Positions 1 through 5,714 of a stretch of DNA of 5,714 bases are shown one piece after another. The position numbers were made by a program, and so were the translations under genes. Positions within the stretch are counted from its first letter, which is position 1. Each line of letters opens with the position of its first letter. The stretch comes from Gammaproteobacteria bacterium (GTDB lineage: Bacteria > Pseudomonadota > Gammaproteobacteria > JAPPPA01), in assembly GCA_028817755.1 (NCBI GenBank), contig JAPPPA010000268.1:1-5714 (forward strand), written 5' to 3'. The notes beneath the pieces were generated by a model. It worked only from the letters and a program-made list of their open reading frames with translations, was not told the origin of the DNA and did no database searches.

Positions 1-40
1 GCAGTGCTCCGAGCGCGCGTTTTAGCGAGTAATAAAACAT
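1..40 (-). CDS. Possible 5' end of a further minus-strand gene (partial)
   Basis: Fifteen bases after the pyrF stop, an ATG at 40-38 opens a frame that stays open to the window edge and reads MFYYSLKRALGAL. The short basic and hydrophobic start would suit a membrane-associated or signal-bearing protein, and the position would make it the next gene of the pyrF transcription unit. Against it, there is no Shine-Dalgarno sequence in front of the ATG (only GC-rich bases), and 13 codons cannot identify a family. The alternative is that this strip holds the 3' end of a convergent plus-strand gene: all three plus frames also end here, at stops 23-25, 30-32 and 52-54. No function is proposed. Confidence 0.22.
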   Translation of the reverse strand, partial: MFYYSLKRALGAL

Positions 41-55
41 CGCCGCGCGGGTGAT

Positions 56-778
56 TTAGCCAGCAACCGCGGCGGCAATTTCAGCCTGAATTTGTAGCGC
101 CTTCTCGCGACGGTTTTCAGCATTGCGAATTGGGCGGCCTACGACCAAATAATCGGCGCCAGCCTGTAGTGCCGCAGCCGGTGTCATCACGCGTTTTTGG
201 TCGTCTTCTTCGGTGTTATCCACTGGGCGAATGCCGGGCGTGATAACGAGCAGCTTGTGGTCGATAAATTCACGTAGGCGCTCAGCTTCCATACCGGAAG
301 AAACAACGCCATCAACACCCGCCTCTAGCGCACGTTTGGCGCGGCTCAGTACAAGGTCTTCAACTTCGCACTGGAAACCAAGATCGTTGAGGTCGCCGCG
401 GTCTAGGCTGGTGAGTGCGGTAACGGCCAGCACTTTAAGGTCGCCGCTTTTAGCTTTGGCGGCGGCTTCCATAATGGATTGATTGCCGTGGATAGTAGCC
501 AAGGTTGCGCCTTTGTCACTTAGCGCCGCAATCGCTTTGCCAACGGTGGCAGGCACGTCGAAAAACTTTAGATCGACAAAGACTTTTTTGCCTTTGGCCA
601 CTAGCCAATCGAGTAATTCAAAGTAGCCGCCCGCCATCAGCAGTTCCATGCCAATTTTGTAAAAGGTAACGGCATCGCCGAGCTCTTCTACCAGTGCTTT
701 GGCCTCGTCGGCGCTGGGCACGTCTAGGGCAAAAATCAGGCGGTCTTTAGCAGGAATATCTTTGGCGGCAAAAGTCAT
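56..778 (-). CDS. pyrF: Orotidine-5'-phosphate decarboxylase
   Basis: This enzyme decarboxylates OMP to UMP, the last step of de novo pyrimidine synthesis, in the cytoplasm as a TIM-barrel dimer. The 240-residue protein has the family's usual bacterial length (E. coli PyrF is about 245). Visible signatures are ALDV with Asp19, FYKIG with Lys41, and the catalytic DLKFFDVPATV block, where Asp69, Lys71 and Asp74 match the conserved DxKxxDI charge network. Near the end are PGIRP (181-185) and VGRPI (213-217), which form the phosphate-binding part with Arg215. The ATG at 778 fits the family start; a weak AAGA-type ribosome site lies just upstream, next to the stop of the DUF938 gene 9 nt away. That spacing suggests co-transcription and probably translational coupling. 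No truncation or missing catalytic residue is seen. Identification is secure. Confidence 0.97.
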   Translation of the reverse strand: MTFAAKDIPAKDRLIFALDVPSADEAKALVEELGDAVTFYKIGMELLMAGGYFELLDWLVAKGKKVFVDLKFFDVPATVGKAIAALSDKGATLATIHGNQSIMEAAAKAKSGDLKVLAVTALTSLDRGDLNDLGFQCEVEDLVLSRAKRALEAGVDGVVSSGMEAERLREFIDHKLLVITPGIRPVDNTEEDDQKRVMTPAAALQAGADYLVVGRPIRNAENRREKALQIQAEIAAAVAG

Positions 779-787
779 AATGGTTCT

Positions 788-1396
788 TTAGCTATTTCGC
801 TGCCATACGAGGCAGCGGTTATTGGCTGGCATTTCAATATCGTCGAGCAAAACACAACCGGCGGCAAGCGCTAGTTGGTTTACGGCTTCAAAGTCGCGAA
901 TACCGCTCAACGGATCACGGGCTTGTAGCCATTGCTGGAATTGCGCGTTACTAGCCGAGGTGAACTGGCCGTTGTAGTTAAACGGGCCATAGGCAATTAA
1001 CTTGCCTTGCGGCGCGAGCCAGGCCGGCAATTGTTCAAAAAAATCTTCTACCGCTAGCCAGCTCATAATGTGCAGCGAGTTGGCGGTAAAGACCGTGTCG
1101 AATGGATTTTTCGGTGCCCAGCGCTCGGTGACATCTAAAGCAATGGGGCTGAATACATTCGGTAGCCCAGCATCATCTAGCCATTGCTGAATGCCGGCAT
1201 GATGCTCGGGCAGGTCGCTGGTTTGCCATTCCACATGCGGTAGGCGTTCGGCCATATACACGGCGTGTTGGCCGGTGCCGCTGCCAATTTCAAGCAATCG
1301 CCCTGCCGTGGCGCAATGGGTTTTCAGCACCTCAAAAATGGGTGCAGAGTTTCTGTCGCAGGCGGGAGCGTGAGGTTTAATTGTGTTTTGATTCAT
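788..1396 (-). CDS. DUF938 family SAM-dependent methyltransferase
   Basis: This is a 202-residue class I methyltransferase of the DUF938 family, common in proteobacteria; its substrate is not known. The start is typical of the family (KPHAPACDRNSAPI, residues 7-20). The SAM-binding motif I is LEIGSGTGQHA at 35-45, followed by Asp61 after strand 2 and ALDV around Asp88. The family signatures FTANSLHIMSW (103-113), YGPF (136-139), SNAQF (149-153), RDPLSGIRDFE (160-170) and EMPANNRCLVWQR (188-200) are all present, so the protein is full length and probably active. The ATG at 1396 lies 20 nt inside the end of the preceding small gene, with an AGG about 8 nt upstream, which points to translational coupling. 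pyrF follows after 9 nt. Older annotations sometimes call such proteins SAM methyltransferase or methylase; no more specific function can be read from the sequence. Confidence 0.93.
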   Translation of the reverse strand: MNQNTIKPHAPACDRNSAPIFEVLKTHCATAGRLLEIGSGTGQHAVYMAERLPHVEWQTSDLPEHHAGIQQWLDDAGLPNVFSPIALDVTERWAPKNPFDTVFTANSLHIMSWLAVEDFFEQLPAWLAPQGKLIAYGPFNYNGQFTSASNAQFQQWLQARDPLSGIRDFEAVNQLALAAGCVLLDDIEMPANNRCLVWQRNS

Positions 1397-1691
1397 CCCA
1401 TATGCCTAGCTTGACGCCGTGCAACCATGTACTCATCACCGAGAAGCTAAGAACTCGGCTCTCGCCAACATAATCGAAGCGATACTGGCAGCTACCAACA
1501 GACTCCACAGCCGGGCGGGTTAAGCCAGAAATCTTCATATCATTCGCGATTAAGTACTCAGTTACTTTTTCTACAGCGTCAGTTTCAGAAAGCCCACATT
1601 GTTGGAGAACCAAGTCTTGATAGAGTGGAACAGCGATCCCACTCATTGCAAAAAGCGCAGTAGCTAAGCCAACTAAAATCCAACGCTTCAT
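1377..1691 (-). CDS. Small putative exported or membrane-anchored protein, unknown function
   Basis: I do not recognise this 104-residue protein. It begins MKRWILVGLATALFAMSGIA: a basic N-end and a hydrophobic core at about 4-20 that look like a signal peptide or a single N-terminal anchor. No clean Ala-x-Ala cleavage site is obvious. The remaining 80 residues would then be periplasmic. Two cysteines remain there, Cys32 and Cys68, which could form a disulfide. The segment SETDAVEKVTEYLIAND (35-51) reads as an amphipathic helix, and the rest (68-98) looks beta-rich. Its GC content is about 46 percent by hand count, against about 55 percent in sampled stretches of pyrF and the DUF938 gene. The stop overlaps the DUF938 start by 20 nt. 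A terminator ends one base before its ATG, so it may be expressed only by read-through, and its ribosome site would be the AGGCGG buried in that hairpin. A real gene is likely because of the signal-like start and the operon packing. Confidence 0.72.
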   Translation of the reverse strand: MKRWILVGLATALFAMSGIAVPLYQDLVLQQCGLSETDAVEKVTEYLIANDMKISGLTRPAVESVGSCQYRFDYVGESRVLSFSVMSTWLHGVKLGIWDESKHN

Positions 1692-1692
1692 G

Positions 1693-1717
1693 AAAAAGGG
1701 CCGCCTAAGCGACCCTC
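1693..1717 (-). terminator. Rho-independent terminator after the GAPDH gene
   Basis: Read on the minus strand, GGGTCGC, loop TTAG, GCGGCCC and then TTTTT form a 7-bp stem with one G-U wobble, extended by an outer A-U pair. It begins about seven bases after the GAPDH stop codon (1726-1724). GC-rich stem, tetraloop and U tract are the classic intrinsic terminator layout. The opposite strand is less suitable, because the wobble becomes a C-A mismatch and there is no T run on that side. The U tract ends one base before the ATG of the next gene, so partial read-through or attenuation is possible. Confidence 0.78.
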
Positions 1718-1723
1718 CACATT

Positions 1724-3148
1724 CTAGGCAATGTCAGTAATGGTAATGCCTGCCATATCGGCAACCACACGCATTACTTGGCAGCTGTAACCAAACTCGT
1801 TGTCGTACCACACGTAAAGGGTTACGCGGCTACCGGCAACGATGGTGGCTTGTGAGTCAACCACGCCAGCGTGGCGCGAGCCAACCAAGTCAGTCGATAC
1901 CAATTCGGTAGAAGAAGTGTAATCGATCTGCTCTGACAAGCCTGAGTGCAATGCGGTTTCGCGCAAGAACTCGTTGATTTCTTCTTTAGTGGTTTCACGG
2001 CCTAGGTTTAGGTTCATGATCGCCATAGAAACGTTTGGTGTTGGCACACGGATGGCGTTACCGGTTAGCTTGCCTTCTAGTTCTGGCAAGGCTTTAGATA
2101 CGGCTTTAGCCGCACCGGTTTCGGTAATAACCATGTTCAACGGCGCCGCACGACCACGACGCTCTGCCTTGTGGTAGTTGTCGATGAGGTTTTGGTCGTT
2201 GGTAAAGCTGTGAACGGTTTCAACGTGACCGTTTTCAATCCCGTACTCGTCGTAAATCGCTTTTAGCGCCGGGGTAATAGCGTTGGTGGTACAACTTGCT
2301 GCAGACAGGATGGTGTCGTCTGCTTCGATCATATTGTTGTTTACGCCGTAAACGATATTTTTAATATCGCCTTTGCCCGGTGCGGTTAGCAGGGCTTTAG
2401 CAGTACCTTTGGCTTGCAGGTGACGACCTAGGCCATCACGGTCACGCCATACGCCGGTGTTATCTACAACAATCGCGTTGTCGATACCGTATTGGGTGTA
2501 GTCGATATCTTCTGGCGCGTTAGCGTAGATCACTTGAATGTAAGAGCCATTCGCGATCAGCGCGTTGTTTTCTTCGTCAACGGTAATGGTGCCGTTGAAT
2601 GGGCCGTGCACAGAGTCACGACGTAGCAGGCTAGCGCGTTTCTGCAAATCGCCAGCGCCACCGTTACGAACCACAATGGCGCGCAAACGCATTTTTTGGC
2701 CGTGGCCGGTACGCTCAATCAGCAAGCGAGCTAGCAGACGACCGATACGACCAAAGCCGTAAAGCACTACATCACGTGGCTCGTCATCAGCGTTCTCGCC
2801 TTGTACTTCGGCCAACTTGCCTTCTAGAAAAGCGTTTAAGTCGCCGCCTTGCTTACGGTAAGCAACGGTTAGCTCGCCAAGATCAATACGGCAAGCTTTC
2901 AAGTCCATGCCAGCAATAGCTTCAAATAGCGGGAAGCTCTCACGAATATCTAGGTCTTCGCCTTCAAACTGCTTAACAAAGCGGTGCGCTTTTAGGATGT
3001 CGATGGTTGATGCGTTCATCAACGGACGTCCATAAATCCGTACGGTCACACCGCTTTCGCGGTACATGCGGCCAATCATTGGCACCATACGTTCTGCTAA
3101 TTCTTGGCGTTCCTGCCAAGCCTGAAGGTGAGCTTGCTGTTGAGTCAT
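1724..3148 (-). CDS. gap: Glyceraldehyde-3-phosphate dehydrogenase, long form with N-terminal extension
   Basis: The enzyme interconverts glyceraldehyde-3-phosphate and 1,3-bisphosphoglycerate in glycolysis and gluconeogenesis. At 474 residues it exceeds the usual 330-340 by about 125 at the N-terminus. That extension (1-125) includes VRIYGRPLMNASTIDILKAH and is predicted soluble. The Rossmann domain starts at VVLYGFGRIGR (127-137). The catalytic Cys286 sits in SAASCTTNA, and the partner His313 in TVHSFTNDQ. The phosphate-binding RRGRAAPLNMV (330-340) and the C-terminal YVWYDNEFGYS (445-455) are intact, so it should be active. After strand 2, where NAD-specific enzymes carry an Asp in an Asn-Asp motif, this protein reads VVRNGGAGD; cofactor choice is therefore open. 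Similar long GAPDHs occur in Pseudomonas (PA3001 type, from memory, beside mfd). The ATG at 3148 has a GGAG site five bases upstream. A terminator follows the stop. Confidence 0.95.
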   Translation of the reverse strand: MTQQQAHLQAWQERQELAERMVPMIGRMYRESGVTVRIYGRPLMNASTIDILKAHRFVKQFEGEDLDIRESFPLFEAIAGMDLKACRIDLGELTVAYRKQGGDLNAFLEGKLAEVQGENADDEPRDVVLYGFGRIGRLLARLLIERTGHGQKMRLRAIVVRNGGAGDLQKRASLLRRDSVHGPFNGTITVDEENNALIANGSYIQVIYANAPEDIDYTQYGIDNAIVVDNTGVWRDRDGLGRHLQAKGTAKALLTAPGKGDIKNIVYGVNNNMIEADDTILSAASCTTNAITPALKAIYDEYGIENGHVETVHSFTNDQNLIDNYHKAERRGRAAPLNMVITETGAAKAVSKALPELEGKLTGNAIRVPTPNVSMAIMNLNLGRETTKEEINEFLRETALHSGLSEQIDYTSSTELVSTDLVGSRHAGVVDSQATIVAGSRVTLYVWYDNEFGYSCQVMRVVADMAGITITDIA

Positions 3149-3153
3149 GAGTA

Positions 3154-3157
3154 CTCC
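3154..3157 (-). promoter_or_regulatory. Ribosome binding site of the GAPDH gene
   Basis: GGAG on the minus strand with a 5-nt spacer to the ATG at 3148-3146. It supports the long start, and therefore supports the N-terminal extension as part of the translated protein. Confidence 0.7.
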
Positions 3158-3191
3158 GCGGTAGCTAGTGAATGCCCAGCGCCTTTTCTAT

Positions 3192-3216
3192 GCGCCAGCC
3201 GAGATAAATTTGGCGC
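3192..3216. repeat. Inverted repeat, operator-like, in the divergent intergenic region
   Basis: GCGCCA (3192-3197) and TGGCGC (3211-3216) are perfect inverted arms around a 13-nt AT-richer spacer. The flanks ATGCGCCA and TGGCGCGCAT extend the symmetry if two bases are allowed to bulge. It lies over or just downstream of the start site expected from the candidate GAPDH promoter. It could be a regulator site, an mRNA leader hairpin, or chance in GC-rich DNA. It does not match the HexR-type operator (TTGTA-N-TACAA-like) known for some central carbon genes. Confidence 0.25.
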
Positions 3217-3218
3217 GC

Positions 3219-3227
3219 ATTATCGCA
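3219..3227 (-). promoter_or_regulatory. Candidate extended -10 promoter for the GAPDH gene
   Basis: On the minus strand TGCGATAAT gives an extended -10 (TGn followed by GATAAT, five of six matches to TATAAT). No recognisable -35 lies 17 nt further upstream, which an extended -10 can tolerate. It predicts a start near 3212 and a leader of about 64 nt. In the plus direction towards 3354 I could not find a convincing -35/-10 pair. Confidence 0.3.
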
Positions 3228-3342
3228 GAAAATCACGACCGCCGCCGCCGCGTAAACTACCGCTAATCGGTTCAGGCTTCGTTTTAGTGATAGCAGGAGC
3301 TAGACTGGCTGTCTTGGCTAAGAACTAGTCAGGGTGGGAATC

Positions 3343-3348
3343 AGGGGA
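3343..3348 (+). promoter_or_regulatory. Ribosome binding site that decides a TTG start
   Basis: AGGGGA with a 5-nt spacer stands before TTG at 3354-3356. The next in-frame ATG lies 44 codons downstream, inside a predicted membrane helix, and an in-frame stop occurs upstream at 3291-3293. The TTG is therefore the best start. Confidence 0.7.
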
Positions 3349-3353
3349 AAATT

Positions 3354-4190
3354 TTGGCAGATCAGACGCCACTACATCCGGCGGTCTATGCAGTACTGGG
3401 GTTAGTGCTGCTAGTGAGCGTATTTTTATTCGACTTGTTGCAACCACTTGGCGTTGCGGCTGGTGTGCCCTATGCCGCCTTGGTTATGTTCGGCCTGCTA
3501 TTGCATTCACGCACATTTATGCTCTGCATGGCGGTCGCCGGCACGGCCCTCACATTATTCGGCTTTTATAGCCAAACCCCGCATGTTGACCTTCAAATCG
3601 TTGCCACTAACCGCGCGCTGGCGATTTTTCTGATTTGGACCGCCGCCGCAATTGGCCTGCGCCAACTGGCCTACCAGGAGCGCGTGTCTCAATTAGAAGA
3701 CGCCCAAAATGTAGATGTACTCACCGGCACGCTAAACCGCCGTGGTTTGTTTGCCAAACTAGATAGCGCCGTGAAACAAGCCCGCAGTAACGGCGACGTA
3801 TTGACCGTTATTGTGTTCGACTTCGACAAATTCAAACGCGTTAATGACTGCTTTGGCCATCTCGCCGGTGACGCCGCGCTACAAAAACTCGCCGCTGTTC
3901 TGAATATGTACCCGGACTACTTTGTTGGGCGCATGGGTGGTGAAGAGTTTGTGTTGGTTATGCCAAACGTCAGTCTTTCGAAAGGCGGCAGCGAGGCCAA
4001 GAACGTATTGGAAACCATCCGCAGCCTGAGCTTTGCATGGCAAGGCCAGCCTGTTGGGTTAAGCCTATCAGCCGGCGTAGCCGCATTAGACGACAGCATG
4101 CATACAGGTTTCGACCTGTTGCGCACGGCAGATGAAGCGCTACTCACCGCCAAACGCAAAGGCGGCAACCGGGTTTCCTTAGCCGAATAA
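3354..4190 (+). CDS. Membrane-anchored diguanylate cyclase (GGDEF protein)
   Basis: This 278-residue protein should make cyclic di-GMP from two GTP at the inner membrane. The N-terminal half has about four hydrophobic helices (roughly 9-28, 34-50, 54-72 and 85-103), with no recognisable ligand-binding domain. A short helical linker (105-119) leads to the GGDEF domain, which opens with the usual DVLTGTLNRRGLF (121-133). Catalytic elements are intact: FDFDKFKRVND (155-165) with metal-binding Asp156 and substrate-binding Asn164/Asp165, FGHLAGD (167-173), and the signature GGEEF at 195-199. The inhibitory I-site RxxD expected just before the signature is absent; that stretch reads YPDYF. Feedback inhibition through this site is thus unlikely. 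There is no EAL or HD-GYP domain. The start is TTG with a good ribosome site. It is transcribed away from the GAPDH gene and ends 11 nt from the stop of batD, so it is probably monocistronic. Its input signal is unknown. Confidence 0.92.
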   Translation: MADQTPLHPAVYAVLGLVLLVSVFLFDLLQPLGVAAGVPYAALVMFGLLLHSRTFMLCMAVAGTALTLFGFYSQTPHVDLQIVATNRALAIFLIWTAAAIGLRQLAYQERVSQLEDAQNVDVLTGTLNRRGLFAKLDSAVKQARSNGDVLTVIVFDFDKFKRVNDCFGHLAGDAALQKLAAVLNMYPDYFVGRMGGEEFVLVMPNVSLSKGGSEAKNVLETIRSLSFAWQGQPVGLSLSAGVAALDDSMHTGFDLLRTADEALLTAKRKGGNRVSLAE

Positions 4191-4201
4191 TCGGCGCTTC
4201 C

Positions 4202-5714
4202 TTAGGGGTAAAGCTCCGGCAAGCCGTTCACGGCTTTTTGCGTTTCCGGCATAGGCCACGCACTGGCTTGCAAAGCCGTACTCAATTGGCTGCCATCCCA
4301 ATTCCCAGCCTGCCCATACTTTGCTGCATCTAACTCCGTCAAAGCAGCTTTTAACCCAGGATCTGTCACCTTAGCGGCGACTGCTGCCGGTGCTGCCGCA
4401 GCCAAACCCGCCTCACGCGCTAGCGTTGCCAATGTTGAAATGGCGCCTTCGCGATCATTCCGTTTACAAGCATCAATCAACTTATTCTTGGCCGCAGCCA
4501 AATTAACGCGCTGCTGCGCCATTGGCTTAGTTGGCTTTTTACGCACGCTCAACCACCACAACAAACAGGTCAGCAACCACAAGCCACCTAGGCTAAAGGC
4601 GAGCCATTTCCACCAGCCAGTGCCAGCTTCAACTATTACTGGCACAGCTTCATCACACTGCAGTGGCTCGATTTCTTGCGGTGCAGACTCCGAAATCACC
4701 ACCGGCTCACAAGGCTCCGCTGCTACTGGAGCGATTGGTGCAGCGCCCTCTGCTGGCAGCACTTCAATCGTCTCCGCCGGCAACTCGGCCGTGGCCCACT
4801 CGCCACGAGACACATCCCACCACTTCACTTGCTGCGGCGGCAAACGATACTGCCCCGCGGCCTGAGGAATAATGGCCGTACGGTAGTGACGAATACCAAC
4901 TACGCCCTGGCGCGTGCCGCGCGTGTCTTGCTCAGCGGCTTCGGGGTAAGCACGTAGGCCGCTGTAATCGAGTTCTAAATCTGGCAACTGTGTTGCTAGC
5001 AGACCATATGCGGTGAGTGTTACCACTCGCGTCACCGGTTCGCCAACACGAAATACCGGCTGCGCATCACTGTCACCCCAGCGAGCAGTTAGCATCACAT
5101 CCTGCGCTGGCAACCAAAAGTCACTGCCGGGCACAACGCTTTTAACGTTCACAGTAATGTCGTCTGCAGCGGCGGACACATGGCGCGTGCTGCGAAATAA
5201 GCCGCCAAAGCCACGGTTAGATTGCTGGGCCGAATCAGCTTGGCCGCTAAACACTGGCGCCCGAATCACAAAGTCACCTGCGCGTTCCGGGAAGACCACA
5301 TAGCGCCGCACCAAACGGTTATAACGCACCCCGTTTTTAACGGTTTGCTCGGTTTGGTCATCACCAATTTGCTCAATAATGCCGTTATTTAACTCCGGCG
5401 CAGAAAGCTCGCCAGAACGCACCGAACTGGCGTAATACAGCGCCACGTCCACAAGAATTTGCTGGCCTTGCCAAACGGTTTGCGGATCCACCTCAAATTC
5501 AATCCACGCCTCACGTGGGCCACGCTGGTCTTGCTCATTCACCATCAGACTAATCGGCTGCGTGCGTGCCTGCCCAACCGGAATAGCGGGAATCGTTAAG
5601 CTGCCGCTGCGCTTGGGCAACAGCTGCACATTCCAATCTTTCCACTTGCTGACACTGCCGTTGCTGTACTGCACCTGAGAACTAGTGTTCTGCCCTAGCA
5701 CCCGGAAGTCAGCA
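4202..5714 (-). CDS. batD: BatD family protein, 5' end outside the window
   Basis: BatD is a cell-envelope protein of the moxR-batABCD cluster (oxygen or stress tolerance), thought to act beside vWA-domain partners BatA and BatB. The frame stays open past the GTG at 5701 to the window edge, adding ADFR ahead of VLGQN, so the GTG is not the start; signal peptide and first domain part lie outside. Numbering from that GTG, there are beta-sandwich segments such as WKDWNVQLLPKRSGSLTIPA (20-39), EAWIEFEVDPQTVWQGQQI (64-82) and FRVGEPVTRVVTL (217-229). An Ala/Pro/Glu linker (about 317-345) follows, then one membrane helix (364-386) ending in RKK, and a cytoplasmic helical tail (398-499) with ALTELDAAKYG and a terminal LPELYP. 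This order matches BatD. The linker holds Cys331 and Cys349. The gene stops 11 nt from the convergent GGDEF gene. Upstream bat genes are expected to the right. Confidence 0.88.
   Translation of the reverse strand, partial: ADFRVLGQNTSSQVQYSNGSVSKWKDWNVQLLPKRSGSLTIPAIPVGQARTQPISLMVNEQDQRGPREAWIEFEVDPQTVWQGQQILVDVALYYASSVRSGELSAPELNNGIIEQIGDDQTEQTVKNGVRYNRLVRRYVVFPERAGDFVIRAPVFSGQADSAQQSNRGFGGLFRSTRHVSAAADDITVNVKSVVPGSDFWLPAQDVMLTARWGDSDAQPVFRVGEPVTRVVTLTAYGLLATQLPDLELDYSGLRAYPEAAEQDTRGTRQGVVGIRHYRTAIIPQAAGQYRLPPQQVKWWDVSRGEWATAELPAETIEVLPAEGAAPIAPVAAEPCEPVVISESAPQEIEPLQCDEAVPVIVEAGTGWWKWLAFSLGGLWLLTCLLWWLSVRKKPTKPMAQQRVNLAAAKNKLIDACKRNDREGAISTLATLAREAGLAAAAPAAVAAKVTDPGLKAALTELDAAKYGQAGNWDGSQLSTALQASAWPMPETQKAVNGLPELYP

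Noticed and set aside
14..49. Interrupted inverted repeat after pyrF (GTTTTA 19-24 with TAAAAC 33-38, flanked by CGCGC/GCGCG arms) as a terminator
   Set aside because: The inner stem is AT-rich with an 8-nt loop, the outer arms need a 6-nt one-sided bulge, and no T tract follows on either strand. It also overlaps a possible gene start.
3241..3252. GCCGCCGCCGCG triplet run as a phase-variable repeat
   Set aside because: Only about three full units in a GC-rich non-coding stretch. Too short to suggest slippage control.
3104..3328. Plus-strand open frame across the GAPDH start and the intergenic region
   Set aside because: It overlaps the well-supported GAPDH 5' end antisense, shows no domain character and has no clear ribosome site.
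4182..4195. Hairpin GCCGA-ATAA-TCGGC as a bidirectional terminator between the GGDEF gene and batD
   Set aside because: Only five base pairs and no U tract on either side. Kept as a question in the findings, not as a feature.
4440..4957. Overlapping plus-strand open frames opposite batD
   Set aside because: They are antisense to a recognised protein, rich in Ser/Thr/Arg/His as expected from shadow translation, and several overlap each other in different frames.
1..5714. CTAG tetranucleotide as a depleted or enriched signal
   Set aside because: A rough hand count gives some 27 copies, close to the number expected by composition. It only argues against the strong CTAG avoidance typical of enterobacteria.

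Overview
The window looks like ordinary chromosomal DNA from a gammaproteobacterium, probably a marine or environmental relative of the Pseudomonas/Cellvibrio/Oceanospirillum side of the class. This rests on protein character: a long-form GAPDH, a DUF938 methyltransferase, a gammaproteobacterial PyrF, and BatD ending in a Leu-Pro-x-Leu-Tyr-Pro-like tail. It also rests on a moderate GC content of about 50-55 percent. No lineage was confirmed by database comparison.

Layout. On the minus strand, read right to left from 3148 to 56, lie four genes in one direction. They are a long glyceraldehyde-3-phosphate dehydrogenase (1724-3148), a small putative exported protein (1377-1691), a DUF938 SAM-dependent methyltransferase (788-1396) and orotidine-5'-phosphate decarboxylase pyrF (56-778). 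The last three are tightly packed (20-nt overlap, then a 9-nt gap) and are probably co-transcribed. A good intrinsic terminator (1693-1717) separates the GAPDH gene from them and ends one base before the start codon of the small gene. A divergent intergenic region of about 205 bp (3149-3353) follows. On the plus strand is a membrane-anchored diguanylate cyclase (3354-4190) with a TTG start. It converges, with only 11 nt between stop codons, on a minus-strand batD gene (4202 to beyond the right edge).

The genes do not form one pathway. GAPDH serves central carbon metabolism, PyrF makes UMP, the GGDEF protein makes cyclic di-GMP, and BatD is a cell-envelope stress or aerotolerance component normally encoded at the end of a moxR-batABCD cluster, which would lie to the right. 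I saw no mobile element, CRISPR array, tRNA, rRNA or phage gene, and no convincing new multi-gene system. The points most worth a second look are the terminator abutting the small orphan gene ahead of the DUF938-pyrF unit, and the GAPDH with its N-terminal extension and unusual nucleotide-binding loop.
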